From the NCBI GenBank assembly GCA_949361645.1, contig OX442428.1, positions 4,208,179 to 4,272,178 on the forward strand: a stretch of DNA of 64,000 nt, in the 5' to 3' direction. The stretch comes from Spongilla lacustris (taxonomy: Eukaryota > Porifera > Demospongiae > Spongillida > Spongillidae). Within the stretch, counting starts at the first letter, position 1. The number at the start of each line of letters is the position of its first letter. Positions 12,147 to 22,122 of the stretch are shown piece by piece. Under the pieces are notes generated by a model that ran no database searches, was not told the DNA's origin, and saw nothing but the letters and a program-made list of their open reading frames with translations. Made by a program: the position numbers and the translations under genes.

Positions 12147-12256
12147 CTGTCAGCGTCAAACTACCGTTGACCACACCTCTTCCGCGTACAGAATGAGTTG
12201 GTTCGCAAGGGGTTAAAGAGGAGCATGTGGCATTACCACACCCATACGAACAAATT
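12147..12256. promoter_or_regulatory. Short divergent intergenic region
   Basis: About 110 bp separate the 5'-proximal minus-strand exon from the X325-A start codon, so any core promoters must lie within it or overlap the exons. I see no TATA box. A bidirectional promoter is inferred from spacing alone. Confidence 0.35.
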
Positions 12257-13036
12257 ATGGCATACTTACCAGCCTTGCTGATGGTTGTTGTAGCCCAAGC
12301 TACAGCGCATGTCTGCTTGCTGTATCCTCATCAGAGGGGAAGCATGGAGGGTTTGAATTCACCAGGCGAGTTCCATCTCCATATTAAAATTGCATCGTGA
12401 TCGATTTCTTCTTTACCGGTATTTTGTGTGTGTGTGTTGCAGGAGCTGCCGATTGTATTCGGCTAAGTGCACCTTGCGGGAATATGACGGTTGAGACGGC
12501 GCATGTGTATTTCAGGTATGTATAACGTGAGTCGATCTGACGGATTCGTGTAAACTGCATTATAATTTCAGCAAGGGTGACAATATTTCAGTTGTCTTCC
12601 AAAAGAACTTGGACCACTTCTACAGCCAAAGCCCTGTAGGCCGACAACGTACGTAAATATTTTTTACCTTCAATACTTGACTGTAGGGAAAGTTCATCGT
12701 GGCGCTTGCTCAGCTGTCGGATGCCCCTCAGTTCGAGACGGTACTGAGTATCGCTGACGACAGCGAGCCGTCTCTAACACTCTACACCCCCGCTTTTACC
12801 CTACCCAGGTAGGTGTACCCTTCTGTATCACCCCTGCATTTAGCTATCACCCGCGTGCGTTCTTTCCTTGCATGCAGCTCGTTGAGTGGTCCAGTGGTAC
12901 TCCAGGTTTGTCGCGTGATTGTTACATAAGCTTGCATGACCTACATGTATATGTCCGAAACCAGGTTGAATACGTCACCAACAACCCAGAAGCTCCCGCT
13001 TCCTTCTACCAGTGCGCCGATATTCGGGTGATATGA
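12257..13036 (+). CDS. Secreted BIM1/X325-like (LPMO-like) copper-site protein, paralog A
   Basis: Six exons: 12257-12365, 12443-12515, 12572-12635, 12687-12808, 12878-12905, 12965-13036 (468 nt, 155 aa). Residues 1-17 (MAYLPALLMVVVAQATA) form a signal peptide. Predicted cleavage leaves His18 at the mature N terminus (HVCLLYPHQRGS). Family hallmarks follow: APCG, then VVFQKNLDHF, then the C-terminal TNNPEAPASFYQCADIRV. In the BIM1/X325 family (fungal LPMO-like proteins) copper is held by a histidine brace made of the N-terminal His and an internal His. Here the internal ligand is probably the His of LDHF; the Asp of QCAD could be a further ligand (inference). Four Cys (HVC, ADC, PCG, QCA) suggest two disulfides. 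There is no GPI-anchor tail, unlike fungal Bim1. Intron 1 appears to use a GC donor (CCAG/GCGAGT), which preserves LNSPG matching paralog B. ATTAAA at 13071 is a likely poly(A) signal. Substrate and role are unknown. Confidence 0.85.
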
Positions 13037-13177
13037 CCTACATGTACATGTACAGTAACGGCTTAGGATTATTAAATGCCCACGTTGGACAATTAGTGGG
13101 CAGAGCTGCTCTGTTGCTCCATTTATCCGTTGTACTACTTGACGATCTGTTATATTGCATTCCGCTGTGTATAAGTT

Positions 13178-14436
13178 ATGGCTGAATTCAAGGTACTGCG
13201 TTTTAACGTCGGCGGGGTAAGGCGCTTAGTACCGCATGGAGTAGCGACTGTTTATTAGCACCCAACGTGCAGCGGCTATTTGCCACGTCCAGCACCACCT
13301 TGAAGGTTGGAGGAGATAGCTTTTTCTCCGGGCTGCTATCGGGGAGAATGGAGAGTGCCAGGGACGAAACGGGTGCCTACTTCATTGACAGTGAGCTTTT
13401 AAAAATAAACCGAAGCGCGTCCATCTGTTTCTCCTTGTTTTGGTATAATACCTGCAGTTGAAGGAATGGCGTGCATGCTGCATAGGCCAGCTTCCTAGAA
13501 GTCACTACACATGTAACGTAATACATGTAGGCCTATCCAAACCCATACATGTACATATTAATGTTTTGACAGTCCTACCTTTGCAGTTACATGTACCCGA
13601 CTATTTATACACACATACCTATCGTTTATACATCCATGTAATATTCTGTAAAAAGTCTACCTAGCCCCCCCGTCCCTAATGCAGTCCGTACCTTTGCCTG
13701 CAGGGTCCCCCAAGCACTTTGATTCTATCCTCCAATTCCTACGCACTGGAGAACTGGAGGACGTGTCAGACAGCAGTACTAGAAATCAGCTTATCAAAGA
13801 GGCAGAATTCTATGGACTTGAAACGATGAAGAAAGCCCTTGAAGATCAGGGGGCTGAAGACTCTAAAGCATTAGTAGTAACAGGTTTGATTCCACAGTGT
13901 TATCTAAGCAAGGATGACATTTAAGCCATGTTTGTGTGCTCCAGGCCCCATGTTGGAAGACGCAGGTTGCTATGTCGACGATGAGAACAACAGTGTGTAC
14001 TTGTTCTCTGGAGATGGGACCCTGGTTGTGGTGACAGGGAACCAAGCCTTCACACAAGCCCTAGTGATACACACTCACAAGAAGGTACCACCGGAGTGGA
14101 AGAGTGACCAGGTCCTGGAGCGCAGCTATGCATTATTTTACGAAGCACATATTCAGAGAGGAAAATACATAATGAATGCAGATGGACAGGTATGTGTGTG
14201 GATGCATGTGATAGCTTCACCAGACGAAAGTGTGGCTATTTTTTTTTCATGCACATCCCTCCACATGCACACACACACCACCACTACCACCACCACCACT
14301 ACAAGGGGATGGTAATAATCTTGCCTGGTGGGAGTGGATCCATTGCAGAACACCTGGCAACACTTGTACTACAGAACAAGGCACTCTGTATCACAAGCTT
14401 CTCCTGTGTTCAAGGAACAGGAAAAGGGCTCTTTAA
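13178..14436 (+). CDS. KCTD-like BTB/POZ (T1-type) domain protein
   Basis: Exons 13178-13216, 13273-13390, 13704-13883, 13945-14193 (or -14189) and 14306-14436; 238 aa in the preferred model. The N-terminal T1/BTB domain (about residues 3-110) shows FNVGG, RLFATSSTTLK, FFSGLLSGRM, then RSPKHFDSILQFLRTGEL and EAEFYGLETMKKAL, the KCTD pattern. The C-terminal half (YLFSGDGTLVVVTGN, ALFYEAHIQRGKYIMNADG, LAWWEWIHCRTPG, TLYHKLLLCS) is not one I can name. KCTD proteins commonly form oligomers and act as Cullin-3 substrate adaptors or channel regulators; which applies is unknown. The last splice is uncertain. The strong donor at 14190 (CAG/GTATGT) puts exon 5 in another frame, whereas GTAT/GTGTGT at 14194 keeps the Trp-rich frame. 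The gene starts 141 bp after X325-A and ends tail-to-tail with X325-B. Confidence 0.75.
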
Positions 14437-14533
14437 GTGTAGCCATGAAAACCCTCACCACTTCCATCTATACAAGTTCAGACATTTCTAGAGTTAATTT
14501 TTTTTTTTTTTAATGGTGGTGGCATGTATAAGG

Positions 14534-15478
14534 TTACAGGATTCTGAGGTCAGCACACTGATAGAAGGCTTTTGGTACAGCTGGGTTGTTGGTGATATAC
14601 ACAAGCTGTGTGTAAGGAGAGTGGGTAAGCAGTCATGGTGGTGATAGGTGTGCAGTGAACATGGTGATAGGTGTGCAGTTATGGTGGTGATAGGTGTACA
14701 GTTATGGTGGTGATAGGTGTGCAGTGAACATGGTGATAGGTGTGCAGGTGATGATGGTGGTTACAAGTGTGCAAATATAAGGGAATGGTTGTCAGCAGTT
14801 ACCTGCAACACTGCATGATCATAGAAGTCACTGCAAAAAACATGGCACATCACACACACATGTAAAAAATGTACTACTTGGACCCATGACAGGTATACTA
14901 CCTTGGTACCACCACTGTTAGGGTATACACTGTGCCTGATGGAGCATCTGTGTCCGAAAATTCTGCCAGAGTTTGGTAGTTAAATTCCCCATACTTTGCC
15001 ACACTTATTACAAAAGTGCCCTGTTTTGGGGGCGGGGGGGGGGGGGGGGGGGGGGGGGCACACAGTAATAAGAAAATGGTGTTTTAACTCTAATTACCGG
15101 TGATTGTTGCAAATAATGATCCTCGTTCTTCTGGAACACGATGGACGCATTCTCCCCCCACCTGGTTGCACCACCACATTTTAACGATTCACTGGTTGGC
15201 CCTGCACACACTTACTCAAAGAATACTTTGGGATTCTCCGCATATCTTCCCCCACAGGGAGGTTCTGTTAAACCGCAGTCCCCAGTACCTGCATGTGCAT
15301 GCACACATTCGGAACAGACAATTACATCATCTTTACACTGTCACAGTTCATCCACCATACCAACAGAGTTGAGGTCAGCCATGGAACCTCGCTGGTGAGG
15401 GTATATTAGGCACACGTGTGCAGCTGTATAAGCTACACAGCATGCAACAAACAGCAGCTGCGCCAACGATAAAGGCAT
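14534..15478 (-). CDS. Secreted BIM1/X325-like (LPMO-like) copper-site protein, paralog B
   Basis: Six exons read right to left: 15361-15478, 15216-15288, 15098-15161, 14902-15020, 14803-14830, 14534-14605 (474 nt, 157 aa). Signal peptide MPLSLAQLLFVACCVAYTAA is followed by His21 at the predicted mature N terminus (HVCLIYPHQRGSMADLNS). Then come EPPCGG, SIVFQKNEDHYLQQSP and ITNNPAVPKAFYQCADLRIL before TAA. Exon lengths 73, 64, 28 and 72 and all intron phases equal those of paralog A, so the two are ancient tandem/inverted duplicates. The probable brace is His21 plus the His of EDHY. Four Cys occupy the same positions as in A. Intron 3 holds a poly(C) run and intron 5 holds a 16-bp repeat. ATTAAA lies just past the stop at 14509-14514. 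The start codon is 84 bp from the ADRM1 ATG on the other strand. Confidence 0.87.
14635..14755. repeat. GTGATAGGTGTGCAGT short tandem repeat
   Basis: Six or so imperfect copies of ATGGTGGTGATAGGTGTGCA within the last intron of X325-B. This explains why that intron (197 nt) is longer than its siblings. Confidence 0.85.
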
Positions 15479-15562
15479 AATATCCGTACCCAAAAAAAAC
15501 TGCATGCGCACGAGTTATACGTCGCGTGACAAAATCGCTGAGACACGTTCCAAACTTATAGC
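15479..15562. promoter_or_regulatory. 84-bp bidirectional promoter between X325-B and ADRM1
   Basis: The start codons of X325-B (minus) and ADRM1 (plus) are separated by only 84 bp. The interval contains GCATGCGCAC, a partial match to the NRF1 site, and ACGTCGCGTGAC. With so little space the two genes must share control DNA, or their UTRs overlap. Confidence 0.5.
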
Positions 15563-16438
15563 ATGGCAACAATGTCTCTGTTTGGCCAGAGTAGTGACGG
15601 CCGTCGTGAACCGAAGAGTCTGGTCGAATTCAGAGCAGGGAAAATGAAATTGGAAGGAAAGACGGTGACAGCCGATGCAAGGAAGGGACTGGTATATTTA
15701 AAAATGGAAGACACGCTTTTGCATTTTTACTGGAAGGATCGCCAAACGGGCAAAGTAGAGGATGTAAGTGCGCACACGTAGCTAGGTAGGGGCAGAGCAA
15801 TACCAAAATGTAGCAATTGGCGCCATTTTGAGTATGCGGTTTCTAAAGTGTTATTGTACATGTACCAGTAACGAAGTTCGTTTTCTGGCGTGTATAGGAT
15901 TTGATAATATTCCCTGGTGACGCGGAGGTACGGCGCATATCCCAGTGTACCACGGGAAGAGTGCTTTTGCTGAAGTTCAAAGATTCTGGCAATCGCAAAT
16001 TTTTCTACTGGCTGCAAGAACCGAAGGAGGATAAGGATGAAGAGTATGTGAAAAAGGTGAGTATTTGTTTACTGGGTACATTGATCAATCTGCGTTTTTA
16101 TTTTGGTCACAGGTGAATGACGTCATCAACAACCCTCCTGACCCGACTTCTGTAGTAGGGGAAGGATTTCCAGGAGGTGGTAAGTGTGTGTGGTGTGTGT
16201 GTGTTTGTGTTTGTGTATGTTAGCCCAAAGAATTTACCACACCCTTACTCTCCTTCACCCATATAGGGCTGTTTGGTGGCCCTGGTGGTTTGGATCAGCA
16301 GCAGCTGTTAGAGCTGATCAACCAAGGTGTCCTTGGTCCTCTGGAAGGAGGGGGAATAGGGCGTGCCCTAGCAGAAGCTGGAGGGTAATGGTCACATTCT
16401 ATTTTCCTAAGTCACTAAACATGCAAACCGTGGCTATT

Positions 16439-16503
<65 letters not shown>

Positions 16504-17296
16504 CGTCTAGGGTCAAGTGGAGCTCGTAGGAGACCAGGTCCTCCATTGTCAAGTTCCCCTGGTGTGGCTCCTAGTACCCCTGCACCTGTAAGTCAGGTAT
16601 CATCACGGCAACAAGCCTCTCAGCAAGTCCAGCAGGCACCACAGGCACCCACACCAGCACCACAGCCACTACCAGCCCAGTCAGCGTGAATACTGTCTAT
16701 AATGCACATGCTCATGTTATGCTGTACACTTAGATCACGCCAAGTTCAACTGGGTGATTTGCGAAACATACTATCTAGCATTCCAGTGCCCCTACCAGGT
16801 ATGCAGTGTATGTAAGGAGTGGGTGGGGGAGGAGTATATAAACCATCTCTGCATTGGTTATAGAACCTGACGTGTCTCTTCAAGAGGTGGTCACTCCTGA
16901 TGTGCTTCGACCAATGGCCCAGTCAGCACAGGTGCAGGACCAGCTGTCCCCACACCTCCCTCCTACATCTCAACCTGTTGGTGCTGTACTCACCTCTCCA
17001 CAGTTCCAGCAGGCACTAGGTTTGTTTAATTCTGCCCTCCAATCGGGTGAACTGGGCCCGCTGTTGAACCAATTTGGACTTGGTCCCACTGTTACACATG
17101 CTGCTGCTGCAGGAGGTGGGGTGGGCATGATGGGTGGAGTTTAAGTATTAGGCTTTGTATACTCCCGCCTGCAGATGTTACGGGTTTTGCGAGAGCACTA
17201 GAAGAGGAGCTCGGTCAGAATGCTGGCACCAGTACGAGCGAAGAGGTGAAGGACGAAGAAAAAAAGAAAAAAGATGACGCTAAAGAAGAACAATGA
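15563..17296 (+). CDS. ADRM1: ADRM1 / Rpn13, 26S proteasome ubiquitin receptor
   Basis: Eight exons: 15563-15763, 15898-16056, 16113-16179, 16267-16384, 16503-16685, 16734-16798, 16864-17115, 17175-17296 (1167 nt, 388 aa; human is 407). Residues about 18-125 are the Pru domain ([62 protein letters not shown]). It binds ubiquitin and docks on Rpn2 of the proteasome base. A Gly/Leu-rich, then Ser/Pro/Gln-rich linker follows. The DEUBAD domain begins near residue 243 ([45 protein letters not shown]) and in the family binds and activates the deubiquitinase UCHL5. The acidic/lysine tail matches the family. Exon 7's donor (GGAG/GTGGGG) restores [10 protein letters not shown]. The acceptor of intron 4 is the end of a CA microsatellite. 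Start chosen at the first ATG (MATMSLFG). Confidence 0.95.
16440..16502. repeat. (CA)n microsatellite forming a 3' splice site
   Basis: About 30 CA units fill the end of ADRM1 intron 4, and the last ACACAG is the acceptor, giving no ordinary polypyrimidine tract. Confidence 0.85.
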
Positions 17297-17415
17297 TAAC
17301 TGTCGTTATGATGACGTTGTTCTTGGCACGTGCGCATACTTCCTGTGTTGATGTGCTTTGCTTGACAAAGTTCATCTTGTTTGTTTTTAACCGTTTACTT
17401 GTATAACGCAAAGGG

Positions 17416-17751
17416 ATGAGTTACGACTCCGACGTAGGTAAGGAAACGGGGTACTAGTAAAGGCAGTAGTAGATGACACATCTGTGTAGTTTCTGCGACT
17501 AGTGGACGCGGTGAAGCCGATTGGGATAAAATCATAACGCTATGTAACAGGATCAGGAACTCATTTGGAGCCTCTTCGTAAGCCCGCTTTTAATAGGCAA
17601 TATACCTTACCCACGGCGCCCTGTTCTGTTTCTAAGGATGCAGTTTGCTCTCGAGTCGGTCATGCGACGGCTGAAGAATACGGACGCTAACGTCCAACTT
17701 CACACTTTAACTGTAGGGAGCTTGTGTTCACCTTTGTATAATGTTTTACGC

Positions 17752-17816
<65 letters not shown>

Positions 17817-20800
17817 ACTAGTTACTGGAGGCCTGTGTCAGTAACTGCGGTAGCGAATTCCAGATAGAGTTGACAAAGCCGTTCTTCCAAAGTGAAGTCA
17901 AAGCATTACTAAACGTAAGCCGTATGTGGTAGGCCTACACCATAACACCAGGATGATTGTATCGTGTTGTGTGTCGATTGACTTGCGCTGCAGGCACATC
18001 CAGATCCCAAGGTGAGTCAGCGGTTGAGAGAGCTACTAGCCAGTTGGGTTACAGAGTTCCGCAGTAATGCGCAAATGAAGTGAGTGGCTCCATTGTGTTG
18101 TAGTTCAATAATCATTTGTGTTGCATGTGACAGGGGACTGCTTACATTTGTAGAACAGCTTCGTCACGAGGGACATAGCTTTGGGGCTGCGCAGCCACAG
18201 CCTTCACAGGCAATATCTGTATGTGTATCCTTTCTTTCCCCCTTTCTCTCCCTCCGCTTCCCTCCCCTCTTCCTAGAGAGCTGTCCTTCCCCCTCTCCTC
18301 CCCTTTTCCTCTCTCCCTCCTCCCCTTTTCCTCTCTCCCTCCTCCCCCTTTCCTCTCCTTCCTCCCCTTTTTCTTTTTCCTCTCCCTCCTCTCCTTTACC
18401 TTTCTCCCTCTCCTTCCCTTTACCTCTCCCTCTCCTCCCCTCCTTTCCTCCCTACCCCTCCCTCTACTCATTACTTCTCTTTTAGTACCCAGTTGACCCA
18501 CCTTCAGCTGCATCAAAGGAGGACAGTGACCTTCAAAAAGGTGCTACATTTATGTCTACTGTCCACTTATGTCCCTTCCCTCCTGTCCTTACTCCCTGTC
18601 CCTTCCTTACTCCCTGTCCCTTCCTTACTTCCTGTCCCTTCCTTACTCCCTGTCCCTTCCTTACTCCCTGTCCCTTCCTTACTCCCTGTCCCTTCCTTAC
18701 TCCCTGTCCCTTCGTTTGCCCAGCCATCAAGATGTCATTGGAAGAAGCAAAGAAACCATCGACCACACCTGCCTCAGCAACACTTTCGTCTGTCTATCCA
18801 GTTCTGACGTCCCCTAAGCCTCAGAAAAAACAGCTACAGGTGGGTGTGGTTTGTATGCACCTTCCACCATTAGGTGGGCATACCACTATACTGGTCCATA
18901 GGGTGGGCATGCGGGTGGGCATACATCACTATACTGGTCCATAGGGTGGGCATGCGGGTGGGCATACATCACTATACTGGTCCATAGGGTGGGCATGCGG
19001 GTGGGCATGCGGGTGGGCATACATCACTATACTGGCCCATAGGGTGGGCATGCGGGTGGGCATACATCACTATACTGGTCCATAGGGTGGACATGCGGGT
19101 GGGCATACATCACTATACTGGTCCATAGGGTGGGCATACATCACTATACTGGTCCATAGGGTGGGCATACCACTATACTGGTCCATAGGGTGGGCATACC
19201 ACTATACTGGTCCATAGGGTGGGCATACCACTATACTAGTCCATAGGGTGGGCATACCACTATACTGGTCCATAGGGTGGGCATACCACTATACTGGTCC
19301 ATAGGGTGGGCATACCACTATACTGGTCCATAGGGTGGGCATACCACTATACTGGTCCATAGGGTGGGCATACCACTATACTGGTCCATAGGGTGGGCAT
19401 ACCACTATACTGGTCCATAGGGTGGGCATACCACTATACTGGTCCATAGGGTGGGCATATCACTATACTGGTCCATAGGGTGGGCATACCACTATACTGG
19501 TCCATAGGGTGGGCATACCACTATACTGGTCCATAGGGTGGGCATATCACTAAACTGGTCCATAGGGTGGGCAACTGCCATGAGGTATGGAGGAGAGGTC
19601 AGACATTATTGTGTCCTTAACCCTTTGCTACCCACTCTGTTGTACCCCACTGTCATGGCAGAACAAGAGAGTGCGAGCGTTGTATGACTTCCACGCTGCA
19701 GAGGACAATGAGCTCAGCTTCAGGGCTGGTGAAATTATCACCATACTGGATGACAGGTGTGTGTGCATGTGTGCAGTTGTGTGAGTGTGATGTTAACATT
19801 GTCAAATGTTCTGTTCCCTCCACAATAGTGATGAGAACTGGTGGAAAGGAGAGACTCACCTAGGAAAGGGACTCTTTCCTGCAAACTTTGTGTCATCAAA
19901 CTTGAACTCTGAACCTGAACATGGTAAGTATACGTTATGTACATGTATATGGCTTGGGGGTGGGGCTATACATAACCCCCAACCATTGCATTTGGTGTGC
20001 TTTTGCGCAGTGCCAGTCAGCAGCTGAGCTGTGTAGTTCGCGTGCATGAAGTGTGTGGAGGTGTGTATGTGTGTGGGTACTTGTTTGGCAAGAGATATGC
20101 AATGTAGGTACATGTGTGATAATATTCATGTTGTACTGGTGTTACATATGTTTTTGTATGTATACGTACGTGTGTCCATGTGTATGCATATTTAAGTGTA
20201 ATGTGTTGTACATGTGTAGTGTTATGTGTGTGTATGTAATGTGTGTAATTAGTTTTGTAGTACAGGGAGGATGTGGTGACATGGGCTGTGGTGAGGGTTT
20301 GTCTTCCTTTAGTTAAGGTGGAGAAGGAGAACAAGAAGAAGGAAGAGCCCAAGAAGGTGATGGCCAACGAAGAGAAGGTCGACCTCCTGCTCCAGATGCT
20401 GTCCACTGCTGATGCCACCTCTGAAAGTCCTGGGGAAAACGAGACAATTGTTGAACTCGAAAGTATGCAGGCTGCATGGAATCAAATTTGGTGCAAGGTT
20501 GGGGAGAAGTGTTCGGTGGATTGTTGGGATATGTGTTAGGAGCATTCTTCGGATCATTGTTGGATATGTTGGGAGCATTGCTCCATGGTAGATATATACG
20601 TGTGTACATGGGGGTGTAAGAGTAACATACATACATGTACGTGGTGTGTGTTGAGGCAATGTTGGGGTATAGGGAGCATTTGTTACACTTTCTATTAGAA
20701 ACCAAATGATAAATGTATGAACCACAATCAACCAATGATCACCTGGTGTCTACAATGCAGGGGGTTGGATACACTGCTAATGTTTGCAGCAGTCAATGTG

Positions 20801-22122
20801 TCCTTCATTAAATTCTACCCCTCACTCCTGATGTCATCTTTAACCTACCAATTTCTTACCTCTATCGTACCCACCTCTGTCGTACCCCCCACCTCTATCA
20901 CTGTATCATACCCCACTTTTATCATCCATACCTGTTATCACTCAATCTGTATCATACTCCCAGAGGAATGTCAAGCTATGAAGCCAAGTATTGATGAAGC
21001 CATTGCCACACTGCAGAGGTTAGTAGTAGGTATTTATCTCCTGTGTGTATCTTACCTCATGGATGCCCATCCACTCAGTCAAGAGGATGACATGAAGGCT
21101 GTTAATGAGAAATTTCAGGAAGCCATGGTGTACTACAGGAAGTATGCATTCCATATCCCAAATAAACCTGTCATGTGATGTCATATGATCCAAAGGTTGC
21201 TTGCGGAGGGACCACGCCTCTCAACTCTAGTGCAGTCCCAGAGAGTCACCACAGCCCAGCAATACCAAGCTCCATCCCAGCAGTACCAGGCTCCACCCCA
21301 ACAGTACCAGGCTCCATCCCAGCAGTACCAGGCTCCATCCCAGCAGTACCAGGCTCCATCCCAACAGTACCAGGCTCCATCCCAGCAGTACCAGGCTCCA
21401 TCCCAGCAGTACCAGGCTCCATCCCAACAGTACCAAGCTCCATCCCAACAGTACCAGGCTCCATCCCAGCAGTACCAGGCTCCATCCCAACAGTACCAGG
21501 CTCCATCCCAACAGTACCAGGCTCCATCCCAACAGTACCAGGCTCCACCTACTGTCCAGCCTCCCCATTCACTGCCAGGAGTGGGCCCATCCTACCAGGG
21601 TAACACCACCGCAAAGGGGGCAACACCCGTCTCCAGCTCGCCATATCTAGGAGAGGTAATTGGATGAGAAACAGATTTCTTTATTCACTTTCATTTACCC
21701 CACACCCTTGTTTAGATGAGTGTCGGTGTACAACCTCCTCCCCAGTACACACCCTACGCATCCCTGCCTCCAAGGTACGGTAATGCTCTGATGTCAGTTT
21801 GTTGTTCATTTTTTTAAATATCTGTCCATGTAGTTCTGGATACCAACCTTCCTCAACCAATCAATCAATGATGACAGGGCCATCATCACTGAACCAGCCA
21901 GTTATGACAGGGTTAAACCAGCCAATGATGTCATCATCTTTGAACCAGACATTCCCAATGACTCAGATGGGACGGAGCCAGCAACCAACAACCACTGGAC
22001 CGCCATCTTTTAATCAGTCTGCAATAATGGCAGGGGCTACCTCCCTGCAGCAACCACCCTATTCCTACTATCAGGTTCCATCCAACTTTTACCAACAACC
22101 ACAGCCGTCTCTGTTGCACTAA
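17416..22122 (+). CDS. STAM: STAM, ESCRT-0 signal-transducing adaptor
   Basis: Sixteen exons: 17416-17437, 17490-17577, 17637-17712, 17822-17914, 17994-18079, 18134-18218, 18486-18540, 18724-18839, 19662-19756, 19829-19923, 20313-20462, 20964-21018, 21079-21141, 21196-21655, 21716-21774, 21834-22122 (1887 nt, 628 aa). VHS domain about residues 5-145 ([40 protein letters not shown]). UIM about 165-182 ([14 protein letters not shown]). SH3 about 208-268 ([37 protein letters not shown]). The Hrs-binding helical region follows ([32 protein letters not shown]). The Gln/Pro/Tyr-rich tail contains about 14 QQYQAPS repeats. With HRS it sorts ubiquitinated cargo on endosomes; the SH3 recruits deubiquitinases. 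The splice AA/GTATGC to AAAG/GTTGC at 21142-21195 restores YYRKLLAEG, matching the human order. It starts 120 bp after ADRM1. Confidence 0.94.
17756..17816. repeat. (GT)n microsatellite in STAM intron 3
   Basis: Uninterrupted GT run between exons 3 and 4, followed by GCACTAG acceptor. Confidence 0.93.
18221..18720. repeat. Pyrimidine-rich introns of STAM with an 18-bp repeat
   Basis: Intron 6 (18219-18485) is almost pure C/T. Intron 7 carries seven or more copies of TTACTCCCTGTCCCTTCC (18 nt, 18592-18713). The ORFs across them are low-complexity artefacts. Confidence 0.9.
18850..19572. repeat. 29-bp minisatellite in STAM intron 8
   Basis: About 24 copies of ATAGGGTGGGCATACCACTA plus TACTGGTCC (29 nt). 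The left copies are longer, carrying GCGGGTGGGCATACATC. Together they make up most of an 822-nt intron. Confidence 0.95.
21255..21549 (+). repeat. 21-bp coding minisatellite (QQYQAPS)
   Basis: Fourteen in-frame copies of CAGCAGTACCAGGCTCCATCC inside STAM exon 14. CAG/CAA and Ser/Pro variation occurs among copies. The Tyr-Gln-rich repeat forms a low-complexity linker; antisense frames (PGTVGME) are shadows. Confidence 0.95.

Noticed and set aside
15141..15398. Plus-strand ORF that looked like an exon 3' of the KCTD gene
   Set aside because: The minus strand here is coding (X325-B exons 1-3), with matching splice sites and family motifs; the plus ORF is its shadow.
18850..19572. 29-bp repeat array with CRISPR-like period
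   Set aside because: No spacers and lies in a STAM intron; ordinary minisatellite.
21227..21568. Antisense ORFs of LLGWSLV and PGTVGME repeats
   Set aside because: Shadows of the 21-bp in-frame repeat, which leaves all frames open.
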